From: Chitinophaga rhizophila
GTDB taxonomy: Bacteria; Bacteroidota; Bacteroidia; Chitinophagales; Chitinophagaceae
Direction: 5' to 3'
DNA length: 64,000 nt
Assembly (NCBI RefSeq): GCF_019492185.1
Contig: NZ_JAICCF010000001.1
Coordinates: 2,108,001 to 2,172,000 of the forward strand
In this document: piece by piece, positions 1 to 8,915 of the stretch
Position numbering within the stretch: the stretch's first letter is position 1
Layout: each line of letters begins with the position of its first letter
Made by a program: the position numbers and the translations under genes
Notes under the pieces: model-generated
Told to the model about the DNA's origin: nothing
The model's database searches: none
The model's input: only the letters and a program-made list of their open reading frames with translations

Positions 1-181
1 AAATGGTGTCGCCTGAGTTCCAGGTGTGTTCAATAGATCTGCTATTGTCAACACCTTTCAGTTTAGCCCACACTTTAGCAGCGGCACGGGCTGTTTTGTT
101 CTGACCAAACTCTACAACAGAATATAAACTGTTATCCAGTTTAATAATTAATCCTGTTCTGATATCTGCAGTGGTAGCCAT
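1..181 (-). CDS. efp: Elongation factor P, N-terminal part (gene runs off the window)
   Basis: EF-P binds between the P and E sites of the ribosome and relieves stalling at proline stretches. The visible 60 residues begin MATTADIRTG and contain the N-terminal KOW-like barrel with the segment EFGQNKTARAAAKVWAKLKG, the usual Bacteroidota form of the loop whose tip lysine (here about K29) reaches the peptidyl-transferase centre. The rest of the gene lies beyond position 1. The ATG is the only plausible start and is followed upstream by an A/T-rich leader with a TAnnTTTG box. No modification enzyme gene is visible. Identification is from the characteristic N terminus. Confidence 0.9.
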   Translation of the reverse strand, partial: MATTADIRTGLIIKLDNSLYSVVEFGQNKTARAAAKVWAKLKGVDNSRSIEHTWNSGDTI

Positions 182-224
182 AAAAGGATACTTAATTTAT
201 ATAGTTAAAAATACGTTAGGAGTG

Positions 225-232
225 CAAAAGTA
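225..232 (-). promoter_or_regulatory. Putative -7 box of the efp promoter
   Basis: The minus strand reads TACTTTTG, a full match to the Bacteroidota -7 consensus TAnnTTTG, about 45 bases before the efp start. No clear TTTG lies at the -33 distance. The rest of the gap between efp and the next gene (182-547) shows nothing else that can be named. Confidence 0.4.
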
Positions 233-547
233 ACTCATTCTGGCAAAATCCTTCATGAACTGATTGCTTCCTTAATTGTTTTAGTGTAATACTGAGACCC
301 TATTCTTATCTATTATTTTTTTTAGGAATGCAAACATAGTGTAAGGAAGGGTAATCTAGTAATTTTTTTATAAAAAAATCGAAAGATAGTCCACACCCGC
401 CTTCCCTGGCTATAGGATAGCCCTTGTTTAAGTAAATTATTCATCCAAAATAAAGGTTCTGAGTCGCTTAGCATTGGTCTGGACTATTACAAAATTCGAT
501 ACCTTTAGTCTGATACAAAACTCAAGCGTACAAAATCAGACTCAAAC

Positions 548-1057
548 ATGAAGCGTTTTCTTACCATTTTATGCTGCTGTCTGCCGTTTTTAATACAAGC
601 GCAGACTAAAACAGCAGTAGGGCCAACGGATCAACCACCTTATCTTCAGTTTCCGGTAGTACCGAATTATAAGATTACATTACCGGACGGACACATCATT
701 AATACTAAAGATAACCTGAAGAAAAACACCACAACTATTGTCTTTGTTTTTAGTGTAGATTGTGATCATTGCAAGCACTTTACAGAGGAAGTCTTGCAGA
801 ATATTGACAAATTCAAAAAAACTCAGATCCTGATGCTAACACCTTTCAAGGCGGATCAGATGAAAGAGTATTATAATAGTTATAATATTAAGAAGTACCC
901 AAATATTACAATGGCCAGCGAGCCTACCAGGCAGATCATGTATTTCTATGATCTTCATTATTTCCCCGGCGTGTTTGTTTATGACAAGAAGCAGAAGTTT
1001 GTAAAAGGCTTTGAGGGCACCATAAAGCTGGAGGAATTGATGAAATACCTTAATTAA
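548..1057 (+). CDS. Secreted thioredoxin-fold protein
   Basis: A 169-residue protein with an N-terminal signal peptide (about residues 1-19, ending AQA/AQ) followed by a thioredoxin-like domain. The active-site pair is C72-D-H-C75, in the strand-helix context FVFSVDCDHCKHF, and the likely cis-proline is P140 (YFPGVFVY). This is the layout of TlpA/thiol-disulfide reductases in the periplasm, which reduce or isomerise disulfides or pass electrons to partner proteins. The CDHC motif is unusual compared with the common CGPC, CPPC or CxPC. The real partner is unknown. The gene stands alone, 80 bases ahead of mdh on the same strand. A weak promoter-like TACCTTTA lies at about 500. Confidence 0.8.
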   Translation: MKRFLTILCCCLPFLIQAQTKTAVGPTDQPPYLQFPVVPNYKITLPDGHIINTKDNLKKNTTTIVFVFSVDCDHCKHFTEEVLQNIDKFKKTQILMLTPFKADQMKEYYNSYNIKKYPNITMASEPTRQIMYFYDLHYFPGVFVYDKKQKFVKGFEGTIKLEELMKYLN

Positions 1058-1088
1058 TTCGTTGCGGGCCTGTTTCAGTGGCCATGGG

Positions 1089-1096
1089 TACATTTG
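1089..1096 (+). promoter_or_regulatory. Putative -7 box of the mdh promoter
   Basis: TACATTTG matches TAnnTTTG and lies 43 bases before the chosen mdh ATG at 1139. It sits at the upstream alternative ATG (1094), which supports the downstream start. No -33 TTTG is seen at the standard spacing. Confidence 0.45.
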
Positions 1097-1138
1097 TTTC
1101 ATCCTCATATTCTTCACCTTTTAAAATTTATACAAACG

Positions 1139-2077
1139 ATGAAAGTTACTGTCGTAGGAGCTGGTAATGTAGGCGCAACCTGTGCTAATGTGCTGGCTCA
1201 CAGAGATTTCTTACAGGAAGTTGTGTTGTTGGATATTAAGGAAGGTACAGCAGAAGGAAAGGCGTTGGATACCTGGCAGCAGGCCCCGATTGATTATTAT
1301 AGCACCAAAGTGACCGGTGTTACGAATGATTATGTTAAAACAGCTGGCAGCGATGTTGTTGTTATTACCTCTGGTTTACCACGTAAACCCGGCATGAGCA
1401 GGGATGACCTGATTTCTACTAATGCTAATATTGTTAAGTCAGTGACGGAAAATATTAATAAGTATTCTCCTGATGCCGTCATTATTGTTGTTAGCAACCC
1501 GCTGGATGTCATGACTTATTGTGCATTTCTGACAGCACAGAAAGACAGCAGTAAAGTATTCGGTATGGCTGGTATTCTGGACACGGCACGTTACCGTGCA
1601 TTCCTTGCAGATGAAATTGGTTGCTCTCCAAAAGATATCCAGGCTATCCTGATGGGTGGTCATGGAGATACTATGGTGCCCCTTCCACGTTATACGACCG
1701 TATCTGGCATACCGGTCACAGAACTTATTGCTTCCGATAAACTCGAAGCTATTATTCAACGCACCAAAGTAGGCGGAGGAGAGATTGTAAATCTACTGGG
1801 AACATCTGCATGGTATGCGCCAGGAGCTGCTGCAGCACAAATGGTTGAAGCTATCCTCAAGGACGAGAAAAGGATATTCCCTTGTTGTGCATGGCTAACC
1901 GGCGAATACGGCCTGAAGGACATTTATCTGGGTGTACCGGTAGTATTGGGCAAAAATGGTATTGAAAAAATACTCGAGTTACAGCTTAATGAAAGCGAGA
2001 CTAAGCTTCTCCAGACATCAGCTACACACGTAAAAGAGGTAATGGATGTACTGGATAATATGAAAGTGGTCGCTTAA
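1139..2077 (+). CDS. mdh: Malate dehydrogenase
   Basis: NAD-dependent malate dehydrogenase of the LDH-like type (312 residues), which interconverts malate and oxaloacetate in the TCA cycle in the cytoplasm. Visible are the Rossmann glycine motif GAGNVGA (7-13), the NAD-ribose aspartate D32, the mobile-loop R82 (in LPRKPGMSR) that marks malate rather than lactate specificity, R88, N120, the D148/R151 pair and the catalytic H175 in GGHGDTM. The start at 1139 is chosen because the protein then begins MKVTVVGAGN, as the family does. An ATG 45 bases upstream would add an untypical tail and overlaps a promoter-like box. A strong hairpin follows the stop. Confidence 0.96.
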   Translation: MKVTVVGAGNVGATCANVLAHRDFLQEVVLLDIKEGTAEGKALDTWQQAPIDYYSTKVTGVTNDYVKTAGSDVVVITSGLPRKPGMSRDDLISTNANIVKSVTENINKYSPDAVIIVVSNPLDVMTYCAFLTAQKDSSKVFGMAGILDTARYRAFLADEIGCSPKDIQAILMGGHGDTMVPLPRYTTVSGIPVTELIASDKLEAIIQRTKVGGGEIVNLLGTSAWYAPGAAAAQMVEAILKDEKRIFPCCAWLTGEYGLKDIYLGVPVVLGKNGIEKILELQLNESETKLLQTSATHVKEVMDVLDNMKVVA

Positions 2078-2097
2078 TAATATATTCATCCTAATAT

Positions 2098-2145
2098 AAA
2101 AGGCTGACTAATAGCCAAAAATGAATAGGCTATCAGTCAGCCTTT
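2098..2145 (+). terminator. Terminator after mdh
   Basis: The sequence AAAGGCTGACT pairs with AGTCAGCCTTT, and ATAGCC with GGCTAT, giving a stem of about 17 bp with one mismatch, followed by TTTACTAT. It closes the mdh transcript. Confidence 0.75.
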
Positions 2146-2332
2146 ACTATGTCCTTTTGAGTACCAACCCTCTCTTTCAGCTGATACAGCTGTACTCTCC
2201 GGAATAAATACTTTTCGGTGACTAAAAAGATTTATTACATTCGTTTCAACGGCTATTATACAAAACCTGTTGTTTTGTTTGCCAAATGCATGATTGAATA
2301 TTCGTATTTTTAACCCGACTACATTCTCACTT

Positions 2333-2794
2333 ATGTCAAACATAGAAAAACTAATCTCGCAGAAAAATTTTACCAGCGAGTATAATAAAGGGTTAATTGG
2401 TCTCATCTTCGTCGGCAACTGGATAGTGTCGCGTCATCAACATTTCTTTAAGAAGTTTGACATCACCATGCAGCAATATAATATTCTCCGGATTCTGCGT
2501 GGGCAACATCCTAAAGCAGCCAATATCAATACTTTAAAGGAACGGATGCTTGACAGGATGAGTGATGTATCACGTCTTGTGGAACGTTTGCGTAAAGCTG
2601 GTCTGGTAGAAAGAAAAAGTAGTGAAGTAGACCGTAGGGCTGTAGATGTACAGATTACAGAAAAGGGCCTGGCACTGCTAGATGTCATAGATGCAGACCT
2701 GCCTGATTTGGAAGATTCTTTGAAGTTATCACTTAATGAAGAGGAAGCGATCCAGCTCAACCTACTGCTGGATAAGATATTGACACGTTATTGA
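2333..2794 (+). CDS. MarR-family transcriptional regulator
   Basis: A 153-residue winged-helix regulator of the MarR type, expected to act as a DNA-binding homodimer that responds to small aromatic ligands or oxidants. The recognition helix region is DRMSDVSRLVERLRKAGL and the wing is RKSSEVDRRAVDVQITEKG, with the conserved DRR followed by the ITEKG turn. The start MSNIEKLIS at 2333 is preferred. A TTG 39 bases upstream is also in frame, but it would add an untypical leader. The gene stands alone, so its targets cannot be read from context. The convergent MFS transporter beyond the shared terminator is a possible but unproven target. Confidence 0.9.
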   Translation: MSNIEKLISQKNFTSEYNKGLIGLIFVGNWIVSRHQHFFKKFDITMQQYNILRILRGQHPKAANINTLKERMLDRMSDVSRLVERLRKAGLVERKSSEVDRRAVDVQITEKGLALLDVIDADLPDLEDSLKLSLNEEEAIQLNLLLDKILTRY

Positions 2795-2806
2795 TGTCAG
2801 AATTAA

Positions 2807-2838
2807 GGACTGAATGAGTATTGTTACTCAATCAGTCC
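2807..2838. terminator. Bidirectional terminator between the marR-type gene and the MFS gene
   Basis: GGACTGA-A-TGAGTA pairs with TACTCA-A-TCAGTCC around a TTGT loop. The plus strand runs on into a T-rich tract. It serves the two converging genes. Confidence 0.75.
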
Positions 2839-2848
2839 AGTTATTTTT

Positions 2849-4087
2849 CTAAATTTTTTCTTCGTAATTAAGGTCTTTCCCGAAGGTTTCTTCTACTGTG
2901 TAAGATGCAAACATCGCTACTGCTATGCAGATCATACCAACGATAGCACCGCTTTGCAGGTAGGTCAAATAGTTCTGGAAACCGGCAAATAACATGGTAA
3001 TCAGTGGAAGCATACCCCTTGCAAAGTTAGGTACTGTAATGGCTACAGTGGCACGCAGGTTTGTACCGAAACTCTCTGCAGCAATTGTAACGAAGATTGC
3101 CCAGAAGCCTACACTGAATCCGAGGATACAGCAGACTGTATAGAAAAGCCACTTTTCTGCTCCGTGGAGGTTTAAGTAAAAGGCAACACAGACAGCAGTC
3201 AGCATTAGAAAGATCATCATGACTTTCTTACGGCTCTTGAGCAATTGACTCAGTAAGCCACTGGAAAAATCACCCAGTACCAGTCCTGCATAACAAAAGG
3301 CTACCGCGTCACCTGGATTAATTGGCGATTTTACCCCCATCTCCACAGCAAACTTATTGGAGAAGGCTACCAGGATACCTACCACAAACCAGGTGGGGGT
3401 TCCCAGTAAGATACTTTTCAGGTATCTAACAAACCGGTCTTTATTATTAAAAAGAGCAAGAAACTCTCCCCTACCCACAGCATCTTTCTCTACCGCCTGG
3501 CTGAACATATGCGATTCCATTACACTGATACGCAGGAAGAGTAACAGGAGACCAAGTCCGCCGCCGATGAAGTAGCAATATCTCCAGTCAGGTACCAGTT
3601 TAGCAATAAGATTAGCTGCCACCGCTCCGGATACTCCTACCGTAGCAACAATCATGGTACCGTAACCTCTTTTTTCTTTTGGAAGAATTTCAGCAACGAG
3701 AGTGATACCGGCACCCAGTTCACCTGCAAGTCCGAGGCCGGCAATAAAGCGCCAGAACAGGTAACCGTTGGTACCCGTTACAAAGCCATTGGCAATATTA
3801 GCAACAGAATAAAGCAGAATGGAACCAAATAATACTTTCAACCGGCCTTTTTTATCTCCCAGGATACCCCAGAAAATCCCCCCTACCAGGAGGCCCAACA
3901 TCTGAACGTTGATCAGGAGCATTCCTACTCCTGAATCAATTTCATCCTGTGGTACGCCCAGGTCTTTCAGACTGGGCACCCTGACGATCGTAAATAACAG
4001 AAGATCATAGATATCCACGAAATACCCCAATGACGCTACTAACACAGCGACATTGAAAATCGTTGAGGTGCTCTTGCCCGGTTTCAT
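2849..4087 (-). CDS. Major facilitator superfamily transporter
   Basis: A 412-residue integral membrane carrier with about 12 predicted hydrophobic helices. The loop 2-3 signature of the superfamily is present as GILGDKKGRLKVL (about residues 74-86), and PKEKRGYG appears near the middle, as in metabolite/sugar-phosphate and organic-acid carriers. It is likely a proton-coupled symporter or exporter in the inner membrane. The substrate cannot be read from the sequence. It lies 39 bases after the dedA-like gene on the same strand, so the two may be cotranscribed. It ends at a bidirectional terminator. Confidence 0.85.
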   Translation of the reverse strand: MKPGKSTSTIFNVAVLVASLGYFVDIYDLLLFTIVRVPSLKDLGVPQDEIDSGVGMLLINVQMLGLLVGGIFWGILGDKKGRLKVLFGSILLYSVANIANGFVTGTNGYLFWRFIAGLGLAGELGAGITLVAEILPKEKRGYGTMIVATVGVSGAVAANLIAKLVPDWRYCYFIGGGLGLLLLFLRISVMESHMFSQAVEKDAVGRGEFLALFNNKDRFVRYLKSILLGTPTWFVVGILVAFSNKFAVEMGVKSPINPGDAVAFCYAGLVLGDFSSGLLSQLLKSRKKVMMIFLMLTAVCVAFYLNLHGAEKWLFYTVCCILGFSVGFWAIFVTIAAESFGTNLRATVAITVPNFARGMLPLITMLFAGFQNYLTYLQSGAIVGMICIAVAMFASYTVEETFGKDLNYEEKI

Positions 4088-4126
4088 AACAGTGAAATAA
4101 TTATTTATCCATTCGCAACGCTATAC

Positions 4127-4771
4127 TCAGGATGCAGATGGCTTGCTTTTGCCAAAGAATAACTTAATAACGACAGGTAAAGTAGTTATAACTATTAATA
4201 TAATAACTATCAGCTCCAGGTGATCTTTCAAAGTAGGGAATGCTTTATCCAGATAGTGACCTGCCAGCATCATAGAGAATACCCAGCAGAAAGAGCTGAC
4301 TACATTGAAGAACATGAAACGTTTTGGTTCCATCTGTACGATACCCGCTACGATAGGTGCAAACGTACGGATGATAGGAAGGAAACGCGCCAGGAAGATA
4401 GCGCCGCCACCATATTTCTCATAAAATTCCTTCGCCTGGTAAAGATGTTTCTGTTTAAAGAAGAAAGTGTCCTTCCTATTAAATAAGAGCGGCCCGGATT
4501 TACGACCGAACCAGTATCCTACATAGTTACCTAATACACCCGCAACTGCAATCATCAGCATTATTACTACAAAAGGCACATCGTAGAAACTTGCAGAAAG
4601 CAGGTTTACATATATACCAGCTACAAACAGGAGGGAGTCACCTGGCAGGAAGAAACCGATAAACAGGCCGGTCTCGGCGAAAACGATCATCAATAATAAA
4701 TACAGTCCGCCATGATCGATGATCCACTGCGGATTAATAAGATGCTTGAATAATTCTACAAACTGGTCCAT
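4127..4771 (-). CDS. DedA/VTT-domain membrane protein
   Basis: A 214-residue inner-membrane protein of the DedA family (SNARE-associated/VTT domain). Members are linked to flipping of undecaprenyl phosphate or phosphatidyl lipids and to envelope homeostasis. Typical marks are ETGLFIGFFLPGDSLLF near the N terminus, with the acidic residue and the re-entrant PGDS, and ARFLPIIRTFAPIVAG with the conserved arginine pair in the second half. Four to five membrane segments are visible. Length is normal for the family. It is followed closely by the MFS gene. Which lipid is handled is not known from the sequence. Confidence 0.9.
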   Translation of the reverse strand: MDQFVELFKHLINPQWIIDHGGLYLLLMIVFAETGLFIGFFLPGDSLLFVAGIYVNLLSASFYDVPFVVIMLMIAVAGVLGNYVGYWFGRKSGPLLFNRKDTFFFKQKHLYQAKEFYEKYGGGAIFLARFLPIIRTFAPIVAGIVQMEPKRFMFFNVVSSFCWVFSMMLAGHYLDKAFPTLKDHLELIVIILIVITTLPVVIKLFFGKSKPSAS

Positions 4772-4903
4772 ATGTTCTTTATAATCTCGAAATCAGGTAC
4801 TAATATAGGTGCTTACACTGCCTTACTTCCGCATCAGACGCCTTGGTGTGCAATAACGATGGCAGAGGGCCGACAAATTAAGCATAAAACTGTTATTGAT
4901 TTG

Positions 4904-6265
4904 TTATACTTCTTTTAACTGGGCGTCAGATACAGGAGTAAGTGAGTTTTCCCATTTGGAAACTACTGCAGTAGCCATTGCATTTCCAATTACATTTGTT
5001 GCTGAGCGTCCCATATCCAGCAGGTGATCCACCCCGAGCAGTAATAACAAACCTGCTTCCGGGATGTCAAACATAGCGAGTGTACCGGCTATAACTACCA
5101 GGGAAGCCCTTGGCACACCAGCGATGCCTTTACTAGTAATCATCAAGACAAGTAACATAGAAATCTGCTGTTCTATACCCAGCTGCATGTTATAAGCCTG
5201 TGCAATAAAGAGACTGGCGAAGGTCATGTACATCATAGAGCCGTCCAGATTAAAGGAGTAGCCCAATGGCAGTACGAAGCTTACGATACGTTTGTCACAA
5301 CCAAATTTCTCGAGTTCTTCCATTGTACGAGGGTAAGCAGCTTCACTACTTGCAGTACTGAATGCTAACAGAAGTGGATCTTTAACAAGTCCTAGTAGGA
5401 TAAGTACTTTTCTACCTAGTACAATTGATCCTGCCAAAGCAATAACTATCCAAAGAGCCGCCAGACCAATATAGAACTGCCCGATGAACTTACCATAAGT
5501 CAGTAATATACCCAGACCTTTCTGGGAAATGATCGCTGCCATAGCACCAAATACAGCAAATGGTGCAAAGTTCATCACATAACCTGTTACTTTCAGCATG
5601 ATGTGCGCAACGCTATCCATGAACTTAACCACTATATCACCCGTACTACCGATAGCAGCTGTTGCAACACCAAAAAATAACGCGAATACTACTATTTGTA
5701 ATATTTCATTGTGCGCCATCGCGTTTACAACACTATCCGGGAAAACATGCTGAAAGAATCCTTTCAGCGTCATGCTGGCTGCCGCCACCCCACTGCTTGC
5801 GTGTGAGTCAGGTAGGGGGAGATTCAGGGAATGGCCGGGTTGCATAATGTTAACCAGGACCAGTCCAAGGAAAAGCGAAACGAAAGTAGCTGAAATAAAC
5901 CACAACATTGTTTTGCCGCCTATACGACCTACCGCCTTGATATCTCCAAGTTTGGCGACACCGACTACCAATGTGGAGAATACGAGCGGAGCAATGATCA
6001 TTTTTACCAGACGCAAAAATATATCTGTAAGAATCGAAATATTATCCGCAAACTTCTGAATAACCATATCCCCTGTCTTGCCTCTGCCTGTATTCAGACC
6101 GGTAATATATCCGGCCAGCCCACCATGTATATTGTTATCTGCTGCTACCTGTTGAGCGCCTCCGCCGTAAGTTTCCGCATAACTTACGTTCACAATGTAT
6201 CCTGTCAGGATGCCCAGCACCATGGCTATGAATATAAATAAGGTAAGCCGGTTGGATCTCTTCAT
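4904..6265 (-). CDS. Dicarboxylate/amino acid:cation symporter (DAACS family)
   Basis: A 453-residue transporter of the GltP/DctA family, which couples uptake of glutamate, aspartate or C4-dicarboxylates to sodium or protons. The hairpin HP1 region STASSEAAYPRTM and the helix-7 NLDGSMMYMTFASLF motif, the counterpart of the NMDGT element, are both present. The N terminus has one membrane span and then a periplasmic insertion of about 45 residues before the second helix (FLRLVKMIIAPLVFSTLVVG). Length is slightly above the bacterial norm because of that insertion. Specificity between aspartate/glutamate and dicarboxylates cannot be settled here. It is divergent from the amino acid permease gene. 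Confidence 0.92.
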   Translation of the reverse strand: MKRSNRLTLFIFIAMVLGILTGYIVNVSYAETYGGGAQQVAADNNIHGGLAGYITGLNTGRGKTGDMVIQKFADNISILTDIFLRLVKMIIAPLVFSTLVVGVAKLGDIKAVGRIGGKTMLWFISATFVSLFLGLVLVNIMQPGHSLNLPLPDSHASSGVAAASMTLKGFFQHVFPDSVVNAMAHNEILQIVVFALFFGVATAAIGSTGDIVVKFMDSVAHIMLKVTGYVMNFAPFAVFGAMAAIISQKGLGILLTYGKFIGQFYIGLAALWIVIALAGSIVLGRKVLILLGLVKDPLLLAFSTASSEAAYPRTMEELEKFGCDKRIVSFVLPLGYSFNLDGSMMYMTFASLFIAQAYNMQLGIEQQISMLLVLMITSKGIAGVPRASLVVIAGTLAMFDIPEAGLLLLLGVDHLLDMGRSATNVIGNAMATAVVSKWENSLTPVSDAQLKEV

Positions 6266-6315
6266 TCCTTGCCTTTTAATTACAATTAATATATATGCTA
6301 AACGCTAAAATTCCC

Positions 6316-6323
6316 CAAAAATA
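6316..6323 (-). promoter_or_regulatory. Putative -7 box of the symporter gene
   Basis: The minus strand reads TATTTTTG, a full TAnnTTTG match, about 50 bases before the symporter start. No -33 match at the standard distance. Confidence 0.4.
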
Positions 6324-6389
6324 AGGTTAGTACTGTAAACTTGTAAGCTCATTTATAAAATAAAAGCTGAGCGTTTGCATTTTGATATT

Positions 6390-6397
6390 TATATTTG
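6390..6397 (+). promoter_or_regulatory. Putative -7 box of the amino acid permease gene
   Basis: TATATTTG matches TAnnTTTG. It lies 68 bases before the ATG at 6465 and downstream of the alternative ATG at 6375, so it decides for the shorter protein. Confidence 0.4.
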
Positions 6398-6464
6398 GCG
6401 ATCTGTAATAAAACGAAACAACAAACTAAACCACTTAAACGTCAACCACAATATCTCAATTAGT

Positions 6465-7955
6465 ATGGGCAAACTTTTTGTAAAAAAGCCACTCTCCCTG
6501 TTATTAGCTGAAGCATCCGAATCTGAAAAAGGTCTGAAACGTACCCTTGGTGCGGGATCTCTTATAGCTTTGGGTATAGGCGCTATCATAGGTGCAGGGC
6601 TTTTTGTTAGAACAGCGGCCGCTGCGGGACAACATGCTGGTCCGGCTGTTACGATCTCTTTCATTATTGCTGCTATTGGTTGCGCCCTGGCAGGTCTTTG
6701 CTATGCTGAGTTTGCCTCAATGATTCCTATCGCTGGTAGTGCTTACACCTACTCTTATGCAACGATGGGTGAGTTTATCGCATGGATAATTGGATGGGAT
6801 CTGGTACTGGAATATGCACTTGGTGCAGCTACAGTTGCTATTGGATGGTCTCAGTATCTTAATAAGCTACTAGACACGGCCTTCGGGTTTTCCATACCAT
6901 ATGAGTGGTCTCATAGTCCGTTTGAAACATCTGATGCAGGCGTTCACGGTATCATGAACTTACCTGCTGTGTTTATATTATTGGTACTATCCTTATTATT
7001 AATCCGCGGTATTGAAGGTTCTGCCATTGTTAATAACATCATCGTTATTACCAAAGTGGCTATCGTAATACTGCTGATCATACTGGGATGGCAGTTTATT
7101 AATCCGGCTAACCATACGCCATTCACTATTCCAGCTGATGCAGGTTCTGTTACTATGCACAATGGTAAAGTGATCAATTATAGCGACTTCTGGTTTCATG
7201 GATTCCCGGGGGTACTACGAGGGGCGGGTGTAGTGTTCTTTGCATTTATTGGTTTCGACGCAGTGTCTACAGCTGCTCAGGAAACCAAAAATCCTAAGAA
7301 GAACATGCCAATAGGTATCCTTGCATCACTTGCTATATGTACTTTACTGTATATACTCTTCTCTTATGTACTTACAGGTATTGCGCCTTATAAAGACTTT
7401 CTGAGAGAAGGTGGTGAAGCGTCTGTAGCTTATGCAATTGACACTTACATGCCTGGCTACCAGTGGTTATCTACTTTCGTAACTGTAGCAATCCTGGCAG
7501 GTTTCTCATCTGTAATACTGGTAATGTTGTTAGGCCAGACGAGAGTATTCTATTCTATGTCAAACGATGGTCTGGTTCCAAAAGTATTCTCAAACCTGCA
7601 CCCTAAATTCCGTACACCATACAGATCTCAGCTGCTGTTCTTTGTATTTGTATCACTTTTCGCTGCATTCGTTCCTGACAGCGTAGTAGGCGATATGACC
7701 AGCATCGGTACCCTGTTTGCGTTTGTTCTGGTTTGTTTAGGTGTCATCGTGATGAGAAAAACAAATCCTGACTTACCACGTGCATTCAAAACTCCGGCAG
7801 TACCTTTCATTCCTATTTTGGGCGCGCTGTTCTGTCTGACGATGATTATTAGTCTTGGATTTGAAAACTGGGCACGTCTGTTAGTTTGGCTGCTGCTTGG
7901 CTTTGGTATCTACTTTGGTTACAGCGTCAAGCATAGTAAAGCCAGAAAATTGTAA
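6465..7955 (+). CDS. APC-superfamily amino acid permease (cationic amino acid transporter type)
   Basis: A 496-residue carrier of the amino acid-polyamine-organocation superfamily with 12 or more hydrophobic segments. The first helix has the backbone-binding motif GIGAIIGAGLFV, and the sixth has the FFAFIGFDAVSTAAQETKNP pattern typical of the CAT/YfnA subgroup, including the EE/QETKNP loop. It probably brings amino acids into the cell by proton symport. The ATG at 6465 gives MGKLFVKKPLSLLLAEA, a normal cytoplasmic N terminus. An upstream in-frame ATG at 6375 lies before the putative promoter box. The gene is monocistronic and followed by a hairpin terminator. Confidence 0.93.
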   Translation: MGKLFVKKPLSLLLAEASESEKGLKRTLGAGSLIALGIGAIIGAGLFVRTAAAAGQHAGPAVTISFIIAAIGCALAGLCYAEFASMIPIAGSAYTYSYATMGEFIAWIIGWDLVLEYALGAATVAIGWSQYLNKLLDTAFGFSIPYEWSHSPFETSDAGVHGIMNLPAVFILLVLSLLLIRGIEGSAIVNNIIVITKVAIVILLIILGWQFINPANHTPFTIPADAGSVTMHNGKVINYSDFWFHGFPGVLRGAGVVFFAFIGFDAVSTAAQETKNPKKNMPIGILASLAICTLLYILFSYVLTGIAPYKDFLREGGEASVAYAIDTYMPGYQWLSTFVTVAILAGFSSVILVMLLGQTRVFYSMSNDGLVPKVFSNLHPKFRTPYRSQLLFFVFVSLFAAFVPDSVVGDMTSIGTLFAFVLVCLGVIVMRKTNPDLPRAFKTPAVPFIPILGALFCLTMIISLGFENWARLLVWLLLGFGIYFGYSVKHSKARKL

Positions 7956-7987
7956 TTAGAATCTTAGTATAAATATACTGATCCCGG

Positions 7988-8028
7988 GGTCGGAAAATCA
8001 GGGCTGCAAAGCACATGATTTTCCGGCC
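7988..8028 (+). terminator. Terminator after the amino acid permease
   Basis: CGGAAAATCA pairs with TGATTTTCCG around an 18-base loop, extended by flanking GG/CC, and runs into TTGTTATTT. Confidence 0.65.
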
Positions 8029-8077
8029 TTGTTATTTCAAGACTGCTTAAGAAGCTAATTATTACTATAAAAGTGAC

Positions 8078-8085
8078 TATTTTTG
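8078..8085 (+). promoter_or_regulatory. Putative -7 box of the YebC gene
   Basis: TATTTTTG matches TAnnTTTG and lies 36 bases before the start codon, implying a leader of about 30 bases. No -33 TTTG. Confidence 0.45.
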
Positions 8086-8120
8086 CGTCTCGATTTTCTT
8101 AAAAATTAATCATACCCACT

Positions 8121-8831
8121 ATGGGAAGAATATTTGAAGTAAGAAAGGCCACCATGTTCGCCAGATGGGACAGGATGGCCAAACAGTTTACCAGGATAGG
8201 CAAGGAAATAGCGATTGCTGTGAAGCAGGGAGGTCCTGATCCTGATAATAACCCCGCACTCCGTAGATGCATAGCGAACGCTAAAGGTGTTAACATGCCC
8301 AAAGACCGTGTTGAAGCGGCTATTAAAAGGGCGATGGGCAAAGACAAGACTGATTATGAGGAAGTAGTATATGAAGGATATGCTCCACATGGAGTAGCGG
8401 TAATGGTTGAGACAGCGACTGATAATACTACCCGTACCGTAGCCAACGTGCGCATGCACTTTAACAAAGAAGGCGGTAGCCTTGGAAACAGTGGTTCTGT
8501 GGGTTTCTTATTCAACCGTACAGGTGTATTCAAGATTAAAAACGAAGGGCAGAACCTGGAAGAGCTGGAATTAGAATTGATCGATGCAGGTCTGGAAGAA
8601 ATTGGTGAAGACAGTGAGGGTAATATTGTACTCCACGTTGCATTCACCGAGTTCGGTAATATGTCAAAAGCGCTGGAAGAAAGAGGTATTGTTCCTATCA
8701 GTTCAGAGTTACAACGTATACCAACGACAACAGTTGAATTGAACGAAGAACAGGCTAAAGAAGTGTTGACGTTGATTGATCGTCTGGAACAGGATGATGA
8801 CGTTCAGCAGGTTTTCCACAACCTTCGTTAG
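8121..8831 (+). CDS. YebC/PmpR-family protein
   Basis: A 236-residue protein of the YebC/TACO1 family. The members were long annotated as DNA-binding regulators, and some have since been tied to translation of proline-rich stretches. The three-domain pattern is intact: the basic helical N-terminal part with [24 protein letters not shown] (conserved from bacteria to mitochondria), then the [23 protein letters not shown] segment and the acidic C-terminal part. The N terminus [21 protein letters not shown] differs slightly from the usual MAGHSKW start, as is common in Bacteroidota. The gene is monocistronic and shares a terminator with the convergent response regulator. Confidence 0.93.
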   Translation: MGRIFEVRKATMFARWDRMAKQFTRIGKEIAIAVKQGGPDPDNNPALRRCIANAKGVNMPKDRVEAAIKRAMGKDKTDYEEVVYEGYAPHGVAVMVETATDNTTRTVANVRMHFNKEGGSLGNSGSVGFLFNRTGVFKIKNEGQNLEELELELIDAGLEEIGEDSEGNIVLHVAFTEFGNMSKALEERGIVPISSELQRIPTTTVELNEEQAKEVLTLIDRLEQDDDVQQVFHNLR

Positions 8832-8847
8832 TAGTTGAGATAAAGTT

Positions 8848-8889
8848 ATAAAAGAAAAGCCTTGTCAAATGACAGGGCTTTTCTTTTAT
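8848..8889. terminator. Bidirectional terminator between yebC-type gene and response regulator gene
   Basis: ATAAAAGAAAAGCCTTGTC pairs with GACAGGGCTTTTCTTTTAT around AAAT. The A and T runs flank the stem on both sides, so it can stop transcription in both directions. Confidence 0.85.
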
Positions 8890-8915
8890 AGTAGTTAGTT
8901 AATGATTATATATTG

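Noticed and set aside
836..1117. A 93-residue minus-strand frame across the thioredoxin-fold gene end
   Set aside because: Overlaps a clear gene on the other strand and has no motif.
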